A stretch of 64,000 bases of DNA from Manduca sexta. Its lineage: Eukaryota; Arthropoda; Insecta; Lepidoptera; Sphingidae. The position numbers and the translations under genes are program-made. How positions within the stretch are numbered: position 1 is the first letter of the stretch; each line of letters starts with the position of its first letter. Location: the NCBI RefSeq assembly GCF_014839805.1, contig NC_051116.1:5003556-5067555 (forward strand). Direction: 5' to 3'. Shown here piece after piece: positions 21,502 to 33,478 of the stretch. The notes beneath the pieces were generated by a model, which worked only from the letters and a program-made list of their open reading frames with translations, ran no database searches and had not been told where the DNA came from.

Positions 21502-21860
21502 GTAGCGTAGGGTCTATGAAACCCGATTCCTGTCAGCTTTTCTTTATGTAGAATCTAATTGATTGTTGAAGGACACTGTAGCCAGTGTAACTACTGGATA
21601 ATGAGACTTAACATCTTATGTCTGAGGATGGCGAGCGCAGTGGAATACCAAACAAATAGGTACGTTGTAATTCAGGGTGTTGGATGGTGTTTCTACTGTT
21701 TATGGGCAGTCGTATCGCTTACCATCGGGCGAACGGCAAACTCGTCTCGTCATTAAAAGAAATAAAAAAGAAAATATTATTAGAACGATTTGCAGACCGT
21801 TGAATATTGGTACCTATATAATGTTTCGAGTTCGCTTTCAGATAATTCCACCTTTCACTC
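21502..21860 (+). repeat. Repeat K interrupted by repeat C
   Basis: K runs to ...GTAGAATCTAATT at 21560 and resumes TTAGAACGATTTGCAGACC after 21776. Compared with the copy at 8121, the join is exact to a few bases. Confidence 0.7.
21561..21776 (+). repeat. Repeat C inside repeat K
   Basis: GAAGGACACTGTAGCCAGTG to AGGCGAACGGCAAACTCGTC, then an A-rich tail. Dated later than K by nesting. Confidence 0.8.
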
Positions 21861-21989
21861 TGGTAGGTTTCCTTACGATGCTTTCCTCCAACTGTAAAGT
21901 TATTGGCAAATAAATAACTTCAAAGTCAGGTGTACGGGTTTTGAACCTGCTAACTTTTGTCTCAGCTGTCTATTTGTAACTACGCTGTT

Positions 21990-22724
21990 GTTGCTTCTAA
22001 GTATAGTTAAAACTTATTTGAATTTCATTGGTATATTCTGACACATTCAGAATTTTCCAGTAATACGGACCAGATATATTAAGAACTTTTGACTAAAAAT
22101 TATACCTTCAAAAACCATAAAATAATGTAACATTACCTGTATAAAAGTAACCAATATTAGAGTGTTTGCTTAATAAAAATTAAACATTAGTCATTAAAAT
22201 TGCTAGTTAGGCTATATAAAATACGTGAACACGAAAAAAATACAGTAGAATTGAGAACCTCCTTTTTTGACGTCGGTTGATTATCAATTTCTATTAAATA
22301 TGTACATATTTAATAGTCTTATTTATAAAAAATATACACTCGTGAAAGCTTGTTCAATTAAAATATTTTTCCATCAGAGTTCGTTCCTATTAAGGGACAT
22401 GAGTTACTTTCGACCCGAGGTCACTATTTAATTAAAAAAGTTAATTCAACAAAGCCATACTACGGACCTTTCCGTTTATCGTACAAAATCAAAATTAAGG
22501 TAAAATTTTCTGTTCCAACTCGGAGTTATCGTGTTAGGTACATTGTGTTAGAAGTTAGAGTTTTTTTTTTCATTTTTATACAGGCTGATGCAAAATTAGG
22601 GTATCCAGTAATAAGTGTAATTTTTGATTTTTGTTCAATAAATATAAAAAACGCGAAAACACAATATTTTCAGAATTGAATTCCTAAATCACATAACATA
22701 TTTTTTTCTTATCTTTACTTTTAT
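21990..22724. other. Unannotated; one perfect palindrome
   Basis: AT-rich. 22291-22316 is a perfect 26-nt palindrome (CTATTAAATATGT and its complement). No exon seen. Confidence 0.45.
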
Positions 22725-22895
22725 TTGTTTTTATATATTATAAAGATGGATAGTTCGTTTGTTTGGACGCGGTAATATCAGGAACTGCTAGTTCGAATTG
22801 AAAAAATCATTTAGTATCGGATAGCCTATTTATAGAGGAAGGCTATTGACTATATAGCATCACGCTATAACCAATAGGAACGGAGTATCAATGAA
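22725..22895 (+). repeat. Decayed Helitron 5' part
   Basis: Matches the 10.5-kb Helitron: ATTATAAAGATGGATAG, GGACGCGGTAATATCAGG, AGGCTATTGACTATATAGC, CAATAGGAACGGAG. One unit only, no 3' end. Confidence 0.65.
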
Positions 22896-23797
22896 AAATG
22901 TTGGAATAATAACCTAATAAAATATATTAACTAATTACCTTCGGACGGGCTAGATAAGTACACATTTATACAGTTCATTCATATATTATACGGACTTGTA
23001 ATCGTCAAGTGATAAAAATAATTTTAATTTCATTTTCTAACTTATACATATAATAAAAAAATCCTTCAAGTTTTAAATCAAGCTATTTCTATCCTCTTTC
23101 AAAAACATCGAACTAAAAAATCTTTATAAAACCTATACTTAACATTAAAAAAACATTTACTTTTGCTAAGTATAAAAACGCGAAAGGCCACGTCGATTTC
23201 TATTAAAATTACACAAACAATATTTATGCAACGCAAAATAATAGCTGGTAGGCAGTAAATAACAAGACTTAAATTGTAACGTATACCATAACAACCGTGG
23301 GTTGGAATAGTGGTATAAGTTACGAGAGATCAGCGTTTTAGGAACTTTTATTTTGTACTAACTTCGTATCGCAGTTCTGTACGTGTTAAGTCTGTTTCTA
23401 GGATAATGAAGAGCCTATGACGTTCAAGGATATCGTAGCTATAATATATTAAAAAAAATGAATCGAACAGCGGTTCGAGAGTTTAAAGATAAAGAGAGAG
23501 AGAAATACGTAAAAATTGAAAAAAGTATATACACTAATATAAGAATATATAATTTTTAAACATACAAGCAATAAACCCTACTTATCTTAAGATGAGTGAC
23601 GTGCATCGTCATTCAATTCTAATAAAAAAAGCTGAATTCATAACTTTCCGTTTCAAAGGTCCGTTAAAAAGGCTCACGTACAATCCTTGAAAGGCATATC
23701 TATCTATCATATCTAATCATATCTAAGTGATAATTAGTAAACTTATTAGCAGAACGATGTAATTTTTTTTTATAAAAAAAAATAAAAGTATAATGTG
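22896..23797. other. No recognisable feature
   Basis: AT-rich single-copy-looking DNA. Confidence 0.4.
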
Positions 23798-23971
23798 AGT
23801 CCAGTGAGACGGCAATCGTCATGACCGGAGAGAAATCAGGCGCAGGACGTGCTTTGAAAAAACCAGTCGCAATTATTTTATGGCCCGATCCAGAATTCGA
23901 ACTCAGGACTTTAGCGCGGTAATCGTACGAACCCTGCACAATTACAGCCACGACACCGAGGCTGTCAAATA
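23798..23971 (-). repeat. SINE-L, shorter copy
   Basis: GTGAGACGGCAATCGTCATG, GGAGAGAAATCAGGCGCAGG, then the tRNA head with GAATTCGAACTCAGGAC. Confidence 0.65.
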
Positions 23972-24098
23972 GAATAATATACAGTCTGACTTATTAACTT
24001 ATTTTAACGTTAAGAGATGATTACGAATTGCTCAAATGGCTGTCAAAACATGACCGGTTTCCTAGTTCAAACATTATTAAGATGGCGGGTTTTGACTT

Positions 24099-24263
24099 AC
24101 AGCTGATCGAGTCAATTTTTGTTTTAACTAAGCTATAGCTTTGCGATTTTTTTATAAGTAAGACTGATAATGTTAAAACACAATTTCTGAAATATACAGC
24201 TGATCGAGTAAATTTGTGTTCAAGCATAGCTTTGCGAAATTTATTAAGACTGATACAGTTACT
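24099..24263. repeat. 97-bp direct duplication
   Basis: ACAGCTGATCGAGT...TAGCTTTGCGA...AAGACTGATA at 24099 and again at 24196. Confidence 0.75.
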
Positions 24264-24428
24264 AATAAACAATGCCTTATCACTTTATTCCCACCGCTTA
24301 TCCCCCGTACCCCGCGGAATCCCGTCTCGCATTCCATGAAGCCAGGTGTTCGCCGGTTAGTGCATGCGTTCGTACCTAAATCGATCGACTATGGGAACGG
24401 TCTTTCTACTTACTATTTTATGGGCTTT

Positions 24429-24605
24429 TATTTGAAAAGTGGCGATAGCCTAGTTGGTCTGAAACAGATTGGCGAAAATGTCCGTTGATTCGAAACCCAA
24501 AGGCACCTCTGACTTCTCTAATTATGTGTGTAGTCTTTGTGAATAATCTGTTGCCTGTGAAGGAAAATTTAGTGGCGAAAGTGTATCGCTTTCCAGGATT
24601 GCTGG
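24429..24605 (+). repeat. SINE-B 5' half
   Basis: Head GTGGCGATAGCCTAGTTGG intact; ends abruptly where repeat C begins. Confidence 0.8.
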
Positions 24606-24893
24606 TGGTAAATCTCTCATATGTAAGAGTCAGTCTGGGTAGGTACCACCGTAATGTCTCTTTCTACCGCCAAGCAGCAGTGTTTAATCACTGTTCTGTT
24701 CCAGTTTGAAGGGCATTGTAGCCAGTGGATAATGAGACTTAACATCACATGTCTCAGGATGGTGAGGGCAGTAGAATACCAACCAATACTTTGTAATTCA
24801 AGGTGATGGTGTTTCTTCTGTTTATGAGCGGTTGTATCGCTTACCAGCAGGCGAACGGTAAGCTCGTCTTATCATATAAAGCAATAAATAATA
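24606..24893 (+). repeat. Repeat C, near full length
   Basis: GGTAAATCTCTCATATGTAAG AGTC, GTAGGTACCACCGTAATG, CAGGCGAACGGTAAGCTCG, A-rich tail. Replaces the 3' half of the adjoining SINE-B. Confidence 0.8.
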
Positions 24894-24894
24894 A

Positions 24895-24985
24895 TAAATC
24901 AGCTTATGTATATCCGGTTAGAACAAGCCGGCATAATTCTGCCGACTGTCGAGGGATAATCATCTCTCGTCAGTCAAGAGTCAGT
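24895..24985 (-). repeat. Repeat D core fragment
   Basis: GCCGGCATAATTCTGCCGAC TGTCGAGGG and CATCTCTCGTCAGTC. Confidence 0.65.
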
Positions 24986-25332
24986 CAGTCAGAAATATCA
25001 CTAAACAAATTATTTGAGACAAGTAAATTTCTAGGAAAATCTTAGACGCTGATGAAGCCGCAAGTTATATCTAGTTATAAATATAGATCATATAAGATCT
25101 TAGCATATATATCGTATAGTTATATTCTGGGAATTTGGATCATTACGTCTAACCTCCAAATTATTGACAGTTCGATACCAATCTCAGGGGTCGGCTCGTA
25201 AACAGTGACCTCTAATATAGGGTGAGACCAATCTTCTAGATAATAAAATCTCAGAACGGACAACTCACGACCTAAAACGTTGGATCTAAAATATTTAATT
25301 TTATATACAACAACGTTTTACGTAAGACTATA

Positions 25333-25455
25333 TTTTGTTCGCGGCTTCGCCCACATGGAGGAGTTTTCCGGGATAAAAGTCCTGCTATATATTTTCCCGG
25401 GATAGAAAGTAGCCTATAACCTTCCCAGCGTCTTAAACTATCTCCATACTAAATT
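25333..25455 (-). repeat. Helitron 3'-end-type fragment
   Basis: TTCGCGGCTTCGCCCACATG, CCCGGGATAGAAAGTAGCC, TCTTAAACTATCTCCATAC. Confidence 0.65.
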
Positions 25456-25530
25456 TCCAATTAATTGGAATTACAAAGCATTTCAAGACCTGTTATCAAA
25501 TGCCTCAGAACCTTTAGAACAGCATCTAAG

Positions 25531-25842
25531 CGGCAAGAGCTTAGTTGGGTGTAGAACGGACTGCCGAGACGAATGTCCGCAGGTTCAAAACCCAAGGACA
25601 CACACCTCTGACTTTTCTAAAAATATGTGTGTATTCTTAGTGAATTATTGCTTGCTTAACGGTGAAAGAAAACATCGTGAGAAAACCTGCATACCTGAGA
25701 AGTTCACTATAAGAATTTTAAGGGTATGTAAAGTCTGCAAATCCGCACTAGGCCAGCGTGGTGGACTAAGGCCTAATCCCTCTTAGTAGTAGAGGAGGCT
25801 CGTGCCCAACAGTGGGACAGTATATTATACAGGGCTGATTTA
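25531..25842 (+). repeat. SINE-B, full length
   Basis: Head at GAGCTTAGTTGGGTGTAG, box GCAGGTTCAAAACCC, through ATACAGGGCTGAT. Good reference copy. Confidence 0.85.
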
Positions 25843-26024
25843 AAATTTAAATAGCTGCCATTCAGTTGTCTAAAAAATGACTTGAATATATACCTCACAT
25901 ACGGCAAACCGCAAACCACGTTATGTCGTGAGGCAATCACCTAAAAACTCGTCGCCCCATCCGCTATAAACATTCTATAAATCAGGCACGTAGTGTAGGC
26001 TCGGGGGATAAGACCCCCCATTAT

Positions 26025-26483
26025 ACAGGGTCATTTTGACATTGCGTTACTAAATGAAACCATATATTCGTCTTCACCTTTGCTGACATTGTGGCAAAAT
26101 ATTTTCATCAAAATACTGGGTTTAGTTTACTGATTTTCTGATAATTTTGTGGTTTAATGCGAATCTGGCGTGTGCGTGAGTGTATTTCTGACTGAAAATA
26201 TGATAAAATCCGTTTAAATAGTTTTTAGTTATTATTTCAATGTCTAACATTCGCGTAAACATAAGAAATCATTATGAAAATATGATGTTGCTACAACGAA
26301 TTCTCTATAGTAGTAGTAGTGACATTGGGTCTCTTAAAATTAAAATTACCTTTTATTAATATTTATTTTGTTCGAAGCTTACATTTTTTTATTTTACATC
26401 TACCACTCTAGTAACTTATTGTAATATGTTATTTCCGAGTAGATAAGGTTTTATTTAGTAACGCAATGTCAAAATGGCCCTGT
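26025..26483. repeat. Repeat H, element with ~35-bp terminal inverted repeats
   Basis: ACAGGGTCATTTTGACATTG at 26025 and its complement ending 26483 (CAATGTCAAAATGGCCCTGT), with TTACTAAATGAAACC continuing the arms. Interior carries a repeat E right end (26195-26280). ATTAT flanks both ends (26020, 26484), but on the right this also fits the 3' end of a SINE-B fragment. Confidence 0.65.
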
Positions 26484-26530
26484 ATTATATTCTGTCCTAC
26501 TGCTAGGTTCGAGACTGCTTTACTATATTT
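26473..26530 (-). repeat. SINE-B 3' fragment
   Basis: CCCTGTATTATATTCTGTCC TACTGCTAGG only. Confidence 0.5.
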
Positions 26531-26532
26531 TT

Positions 26533-26780
26533 AATAAGGGCACGTTAAAGTGACCCTACTGTATCTGATGGTAAGTGGAATGGAGTCCAATAGAATGTCT
26601 AACGAGGGATGATTACCCCTAGATAGCCGACACAATTATGCCGGCCTGTTAAAACCGCATATTCACATGCTGATCCCGGAACGCGACATACTTACGTGTG
26701 CTAGTGCTAGTTTTAACACCTTACGTACGGTGGTCACTATCCGGGCGGATATGAAATATATTCTACCATCAGCTGGTATA
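26533..26780 (+). repeat. Repeat D, near full length
   Basis: AAAGTGACCCTACTGTATC TG, ACACAATTATGCCGGCCTG, ACTATCCGGGCGGATATG. The 146-codon ORF at 26667-27107 starts inside it. Confidence 0.8.
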
Positions 26781-27472
26781 AATGGACACGTGACATTCCG
26801 GCCTTTACCCATTAACAGTTATACGACAAGTCATAATTCTACCTACCATCATAGTATAGTGTCCAATTTGCCAATAAATTTGTACAATACTGTCCAATTT
26901 TATAAAATCTTTATAGAGTGCAATACATATAATATACTAAAAGACACTGTATATTATCTTTACTTTCCCAAATTATACAGGAATATTAGTCCCGTATTTA
27001 AAATGTTAGGGAGTTTGAAGCTACTGTTTGGAATTTGTGTGCAAATAATAAAATCCCTTTTAGAAACCATTTATCCAAATAAATTCAACAAAAACAGGTT
27101 CAAATGAATATTCAAATGTTCAAAAACTACTTACTGTCCGTTTCAAACTATAAACAAATAATGATTTATTTTGACTTCCTTTATCATCTGATTACGTCCC
27201 ACGCACAGATCCCATAACAAACTGCAAATGTATAGCCATGAAGGTCAATTTATACTGGATGTTGCCACGAGAATAACCAATATATATCGATCCCTAGTTT
27301 CTTTAGAAAACATGATGAGATGAGGCCTTTGTTCACTAGCCGATCACGTATGGGGATTTTTTCCAAGGGTCAATAAACCGTAGTGCGAGCGAGACGACCT
27401 TATCAATTATCAATAGGGAGATGGCGCTATTATACAGGGTGTTTTTTCTATGATATAAATAAGTTTATAAAG
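26781..27472. other. No recognisable gene
   Basis: An open frame continues to 27107 (hydrophobic, AT-rich codons) but shows no domain and begins within repeat D; regarded as chance. Confidence 0.4.
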
Positions 27473-27683
27473 TACTACTTTTTGTTCACGACTTCGTCCG
27501 CGTGAGAGTTTTTCTGGGATAAAATCTTGCTGTGTATATTTTCGGGATAAAAATTAGGCTATTTCTTCCCAGGATCTCAAGCTATCTCCATATCAATTTT
27601 CATCGAAATCTATTTGGTTATTGTTTGTTTATCGCGTTTAGACAGACAGACATGACGGGGGGACTTTGTTTTATAATATGTAA
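27473..27683 (-). mobile_element. Helitron-type short element
   Basis: TTCACGACTTCGTCCGCG to GGGGGGACTTTGTTTTATAA; same sequence as the 18-kb element, reversed. CTAG end not preserved. Confidence 0.55.
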
Positions 27684-27837
27684 GGGCTTGTTTCATGCTT
27701 TATAATGTTGTGAGTGTATTGTCATTTTCTGTTTTAAAAGTCAGTATTCATAATATAAGCACATGGTAATGCACGCTATAAAAGCAATTTAATAATCGCA
27801 AATAAAATTTACTTAAGAAATGATTTTTATTTATAAA

Positions 27838-28337
27838 CTAGCTTCCGCCCGCAGCTTCGCCCGCGTGGATTTCGGGTTTCAAAAAATGGAGAAGGTGCTC
27901 AATTTGTCGGGATGTTTTTTTTAATTTATGGTGGTATGCAGGTGGTCCGATTGTCCGGTCAGGGTCTGATGATGGGATCCTGGTGAAATCGAAGGAACTT
28001 TTAACCATTAAGGTTGCACACGAAATGACGGAAGCTTAAAAATGGAGTAACTTCTCCGGTTTTCCCAACATTTTCCATCACTGCTATGCTCCTATTAATT
28101 GTAGCGTGATGAAAAGTATACTATAACGAGCTCAGGAGTATGAAAAATAATTGTACCAAGTTAAGTTAAAATCCGTCGAGTAGTTTTTGTTTCTGTAACG
28201 GTTATACAGACAGACAGACAAAAATTTTACTAATTGCATTTTTGGCATCAGTATCGATCCCTAATCACCCCCAGTTATTTTGGAAATATATTTCATGTAC
28301 AGAATTGACCTCTCTACAGATTTATTATAAGTATAGA
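27838..28337 (-). mobile_element. Helitron, 500 bp, intact termini
   Basis: On the minus strand it begins TCTATACTTATAATAAATC after an A (28338) and ends CGGGCGGAAGCTAG before a T (27837). No ORF of note. Ends and A|T target fit a nonautonomous Helitron. Confidence 0.75.
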
Positions 28338-28639
28338 TATGCAAAAGTAGCTCAAAAATTGTCCATAACGAAAACATGCATTTTAAAGTAAAACAAAAGA
28401 AATAATATCGTGAAGCCAACCAAATAACTAATGATATATTAAATTTTGTGACTGTTCAATTTAGTCGGGTCCGCGATATCACTTTTGTTGAGTTTCAGAA
28501 CGCGACATTACATTATTATATTCTGTGCTCCAACGCACACTGCTTTGATGTTAGGAACACACCTACATTGCTTAGACAACAGTGAACTTTATACAATAGC
28601 AATAAAGCTCAAATTGACTCTACGTATTAGTTAGAAAAC

Positions 28640-28826
28640 GTTTGTATGGGAAATAGAAAAATGCTGTTTTGAGGATTTTCCCGGCAATTATTCGAATTTT
28701 TCTCACCTTTTAAACCTTCCCTAGACCTCCACAAATAATTCAAGACCAAGATAAGATAAATCCGTTCAGCCGTTCTCGAGTTTTAGCGAGACTAACGAAC
28801 AGCAATTCATTTTTATATATATAGAT
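28640..28826 (+). repeat. Probable LINE 3' tail
   Basis: CCTAGACCTCCACAAATAA TTC, CCGTTCAGCCGTTCTCGAG, GACTAACGAACAGCAATTC then ATATATAGAT; a common lepidopteran retrotransposon end, class not certain. Confidence 0.5.
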
Positions 28827-28829
28827 AAT

Positions 28830-29720
28830 GGGATTGTAAAATTTACTTAAGCAGATCAATATAATCCAAGCAATTGTTGAGAAAAGCAACGTTCTCGTTT
28901 TTAATATTATCAAAAAAAGAATAACAAAAACACAGACAAAAAAATCGACGATACGAATAAAAAAAAAATTAATAGAAATTTTATCGTTATCTTTTATTTT
29001 TTTTAGTATATTGACTCTAAATTTTTTATATCAAAATTACTTATTTTTATTTAAGAACATATATTTACAATTTGAATATTCTTAAACTATTCCTATTTTA
29101 TTAACAACACATTTCGATACCAGCAATAAACACTACGCTAAATCTATTTGTGACTAATTACCTCGAATACAAAATTATTATTTCTTTATCTCTATAAGCC
29201 TACAAAATCTCTTTTTTTGCTATATAATGAAGAATTCTTGAATTACACAAAACGCTCATTTAGAAAGCTCTAGTATTCTTTTTTTTCCTCATTTTTCACT
29301 TTAAACGTATCTCCTGTAAAGTTAATATTTTTAAGATAATTGCAGCTGTCGATTTATAACACCCTGTATTTGTTTCTAAGCAGCGGTACACATCCGCGCC
29401 CAACACCTGCTATGGCGCGCCAATCCCAGCCCATCTCTGTTTCTATAGCTCCCGGCTTTGTCCAACATAAACATGAGCAGCCCATAACATCCTGACATAA
29501 TGTTTACTATCAGAGTTTACTAAATTAAGTCAAAGAGCGAGATAGATATAGTCAACAAAAAAGTAGCTGAACAAATTCAAAATTTCAAATCGCCTTTATA
29601 CCTTTATGTGCCTATTTATAGCCGTTTTTTCTTTACTAATGTTAATTTCTGATTAAAAAAAAATTAAGATCATGTGAAATACCATTTTGGAATTCGTTCA
29701 GCTACTTTTATGTCATTGTA
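28830..29720. other. No recognisable feature
   Basis: Very AT-rich, with short poly-A/T tracts; no exon seen. Confidence 0.4.
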
Positions 29721-29721
29721 C

Positions 29722-29822
29722 CATCGTAATGTCTACTTCTTGCGCCATTTTTATGTTCTTGTTATGTTCTTGAAGAGCATTATAGTCATTGTATTATTGA
29801 GCGCTGTGGGACTTATATGCCG
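29722..29822 (+). repeat. Decayed repeat C fragment
   Basis: CGTAATGTCTACTTCTTGCG, GAAGAGCATTATAGTCATTG. Confidence 0.4.
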
Positions 29823-29931
29823 ACCAGGAAAATAAAAAACCTCGCCAAGTTTCGGTGAACTATGGTACTACTATACCAACAACGTTATTTTAAAATTAAA
29901 AATCAAACCTGGCGCCTGCAAGGTTTTCTAT

Positions 29932-30115
29932 ATTAAAATTAAACTATTTTTTGGATTTTATCGCGGTTTTAATAATTTTAGTCACGGGGCGTGGTCATGG
30001 CCATGAAGGCTGCAGTATTCGAAACGTCAGGAGAAAACTAAAATTATTAAAACCGCGTTAATTGCGAAAATAGTTTAATTTAATGTCAACATTCGCGTAA
30101 AATTAAGAAATCATT
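29932..30115. repeat. Repeat E, compact foldback copy
   Basis: Arms AAACTATTTTTTGGATTTTA...GCGGTTTTAATAATTTTAG and its complement enclose the GGTCATGGCCATGAAGGC centre; ends ATAAGAAATCATTA-like at right. Confidence 0.75.
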
Positions 30116-30149
30116 AGGTTCTCTACATTCCTGATCAGGGTATATCAAT

Positions 30150-30236
30150 TGTGTCAGTGTGGCGAGAGCAGTACAAAACACGCAGTGCTTTATAATTGTA
30201 GATTTGGATGGTGTTGCTACTGTTCATGTGCAGTCA
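30150..30236 (+). repeat. Decayed repeat C
   Basis: GGCGAGAGCAGTACAAAAC...TTGGATGGTGTTGCTACTG. Confidence 0.45.
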
Positions 30237-30305
30237 GCCACGAAAGTACTAAACTAATTCAAAATTTCAAATCGCTGTTAAATTTTGTCTCCGTAACAAC
30301 AATCG

Positions 30306-30680
30306 TTTTCTCTTCGATTTTCTTTCAGAGGGTTTACTTTATTTTAGACAAATAAAAATATTTACTTAAAATATTTTCCTTCACTACTAAGCGAATAATT
30401 GTTAAATACTCACGTAATTACAAAATTCATACACTGGGTTTTGAACCTGTGGGCATTCGTCGGCAGTCCATGACCAACTAAACTATGGCGCAGTTTCTCT
30501 TCAAAGAGTTCTTTCAGAGGGCTTACTATATTTTAGACAAATAAAAAAATATTTACTCAAAATATTTTCCTTCACTACCAAGCGAATAATTGTTAAATAC
30601 TCACGTAATTCTAAAATTCATACATTGGGTTTTGAACCTGCGGACATTTATTAGTCCGTTCCATATGCTATTGTGCACTC
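30306..30680. repeat. 189-bp tandem duplication containing SINE-B remnant
   Basis: TCTTTCAGAGGG(T/C)TTACT...CACGTAATT(A/C)...GGGTTTTGAACCTG recurs 189 nt apart (30321 and 30510). Each unit ends in the box/head region of a reversed SINE-B. Confidence 0.85.
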
Positions 30681-30989
30681 AGTCAGTCATTTGCATATAA
30701 ACATCCTTTTAAAAATGTCAAAGACGAAACAAAACATTTTAGTCATACGATTATCCTATTTTGTATCATTAAGAGTTATTACATACATTTTGCTCTCATT
30801 ATGCCAATTGTAAGGCATACTGTGTACAAAGGTGTCATTACAGCGATACGTGTTTTACTGGTTGTTAGGGATGTTCTGGTATCGATAGTTCGATGACAAC
30901 TTGTCTGATTCAGAATTGGTTTAACAATTAATACTAGAGTGGCTACTGGACATTAACGATTTGATTAGTTGTTTCAAATAATATTTCGT

Positions 30990-31210
30990 ATTACAGTACT
31001 ATTGCGGTGCTTAGGTCTCAGGTCCGATCACCAAATATGACAAAGTGATTTGGGGTTTTCTACTCAATAGGAGCCCGGAGTCTGGAATTTGTGCTCGATG
31101 TGGCGATGTGCTCGCCTGCGTCACATCATGGGACGGAATACGCACAGCGGTGAGTGCACTGGTTGCGCCTCTGCCTACCCCTTCGGGTAATAAAATCGTA
31201 AGGGAGTGTA
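30990..31210 (+). repeat. SINE-A, diverged
   Basis: GGTCTCAGGTCCGATCACC, GAGCCCGGAGTCTGGAATTT, CTACCCCTTCGGGTAATAAA. Confidence 0.7.
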
Positions 31211-31349
31211 TTATTTTTTGTAATATTAGTTTTACTAGAAAATACCAATAATATTTATGTGTCTTTATTGAAATATCTAACGCATTAGAATAATTTGGTA
31301 TTGTGGTATTTATTGTTCCCTGTATTACTTACTATCAAGATATTAGCTT

Positions 31350-31465
31350 CGGCCGATATGACGGTAGGCTCGCCCCCTATCACATCATGGGACGAAACAC
31401 ATTTGGCGAAAAGTGGGTGCCCTGGTTGTGCCTTGCATACCCCTTCGGGGATAAATGTTGTGTGT
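31350..31465 (+). repeat. SINE-A 3' half
   Basis: GGCTCGCCCCCTATCACATC to ACCCCTTCGGGGATAAATG. Confidence 0.8.
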
Positions 31466-31787
31466 TTTAAAATACTAGCTTATACGATTGTTTCCCTTTC
31501 AAAATCATCGATTCTTTTGGTTTTGGTAAACAGTCTACATTATTACCAATATAAAAATAATCTTGACTATCGATATTTCTGAAGTCCAACACTGCTGTTT
31601 ATTTCAAGAGGCAACATAGTACGATGTTTTGTATAGTAAACTTATTTGTGATCCTTTGAGACCATGCCAAGAACAGGTCCAGAGATGAAAAACTAAAAGA
31701 AATACGTTTGGTACAAAATAGATGCCTAGATAGCACTTTTCACAACTTAACATTTTGTATGTGTAGTACAACTTTAGATGTTATTGT

Positions 31788-32130
31788 TATTGAAATAAAG
31801 TATTTGGGGGATTTTATCGCGTTTTTTATTTACATAACATACATAACATCACGCATTTTATCCCCGAAGGGGTATGCAGAGGCGCAACTAGGGCACCCAC
31901 TTTTCGCCAAGTATGTTCCGTCCCATGATGTGATAGGGGGCGAGCCTATCGCCGTATCGGGCACAAATTCCAGACTCCGGGCTGATACTGAGCAGAAAAA
32001 CCCAAATATCACTTTGCCCGACCCGGGATTCGAACCCAGGACCTCAGAGCGCTATTGTATCGGACGTGCAATACAACTACGCCACCGAGGCAGTTTTTTA
32101 TTTTCTTCTAAAATTTCGAGGACTTTGTAA
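31788..32130. repeat. Repeat E fragment split by SINE-A
   Basis: GAAATAAAGTATTTGGGGG ATTTTATCGCG before and TTTTCTTCTAAAATTTCGAG after the SINE correspond to adjacent E sequence. Confidence 0.6.
31832..32093 (-). repeat. SINE-A with 10-bp TSD
   Basis: Best preserved copy; TTTTTTATTT flanks at 31822-31831 and 32094-32103. ORFs through it on both strands are artefacts. Confidence 0.9.
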
Positions 32131-32560
32131 AGGAGATACATTCCCGACATGTTAGAAAGGTATACGCTCTTTTAAACGCCAGGCTTAATATTCGGAGGTT
32201 ATAAATGCGAATTTACAGCGAATAAATACCGAAACGTACACGCAAAAATCTGCAAATTAAACCGAATGTTTTCATTAAACGTGATTTAGGCATGCCGGAT
32301 TCCAATACTACAGTTATCCGCTAACCGCGGCGTTTGTGGTTGCACCGCGGTTCGCTAAACTAAAGTGATATATTCTGTATAGAAATAGCTACTGGAAAAA
32401 CTTGTCTTACTTGTGAATATCTGGTTCTAGGGTTAATCATTGAATCCTCGGTATTCTGCGGTTTGGTGTTGTTAGATCTGTAAAATCATTGTGTAACCAA
32501 ACAAATATGTTTTATTTTCTTCTATCTTTTATTGGTTGTGCAATAAAGAGTTATATTATT
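32131..32560. other. No recognisable feature
   Basis: No match seen. Confidence 0.35.
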
Positions 32561-33000
32561 ATATTGTATCTTTCCTGCGGGAAATCACGGCAAAGGCTCG
32601 TCCTTTTGGAAGGCTTGCAAGACATGGATCCAACACGTAGAGGCCCTTTAAGATACATTACTCCAGTTGGGGTTTATACACCTTGCAAGTACTCTCTCTG
32701 TCTCTAGTTATGGAGGAAATACAGCCCAAGACAGCTCTTGCAAGGTGCTATTATTATTACTATGGTCAATTCTCTTTATTTTAAAGGTACTTACATTTTT
32801 ACATATACATTTAAAAAAAACATGCATATAAAAATATAAAAAAATTAATGACCCTCCGATGGCTAAGCTCAAGACCCAGGCCACCGGTTATTATTATTAC
32901 TATTATCATTATGACTTGGGTTACTACGAGATATAGTTATATTGTAACTTTCCTGCGGGAAATATACAGTTATATTATTATTATTATAGTTAAATATACG
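32561..33000 (+). repeat. Unclassified repeat-like block with duplicated TTTCCTGCGGGAAAT
   Basis: CTTTCCTGCGGGAAAT appears at 32570 and 32948 with ATT-rich flanks; between them GGCTTGCAAGACATGGATCC and ACACCTTGCAAGTACTCTC. A retroelement remnant is likely, but I cannot name it. Confidence 0.35.
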
Positions 33001-33271
33001 AATAGTTCACTATTAACAGTATTGCTTTGATGGTCTAGTGAGGATGTGGTGAGGGGCAGCAATTTCTGTGGGTTTTTCGGTTGAATATGCGTTACTTTAG
33101 AATTAAATGATTATTGATAGAATAACATACACCACAAATCGTTAAGTAACATTGATGGCAATTCTATTGAACTCTTTGCGAATAAAGGCGTTATATTATC
33201 TATGATTGAAACGGAGTTAGCTAATGAAGTAATTTTCGCAATGGTGGATCGCTTGGAGCATCAATAAACAG

Positions 33272-33478
33272 GCCAGGCATTTTTTTATTGCTTTGAATGA
33301 CGAGACAAGCTTGCCGTTCACCTGATGGTAAGCGATACGGCCGCCCATAAACAGCAAAAACACCATCCAACACCTTGAATTAGAAAGTATTGTTTGGTAT
33401 TCCACAGCGCTCGCCATCTAAGACATGAGATGTTAAGTCTTATTATATCCAGTAGTTATACTGGCTATTATGTTCTAT
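33272..33478 (-). repeat. Repeat C copy
   Basis: CCGTTCACCTGATGGTAAGC to GTAGTTATACTGGCTATTATG, poly-T at start. Confidence 0.8.

Noticed and set aside
26667..27107. Longest ORF in the window (146 codons)
   Set aside because: Begins inside repeat D and continues in AT-rich DNA with no domain, no splice structure and no Kozak-type support.
31708..32130. 140-codon plus-strand ORF
   Set aside because: Most of it is SINE-A translated in reverse; no independent coding signal.
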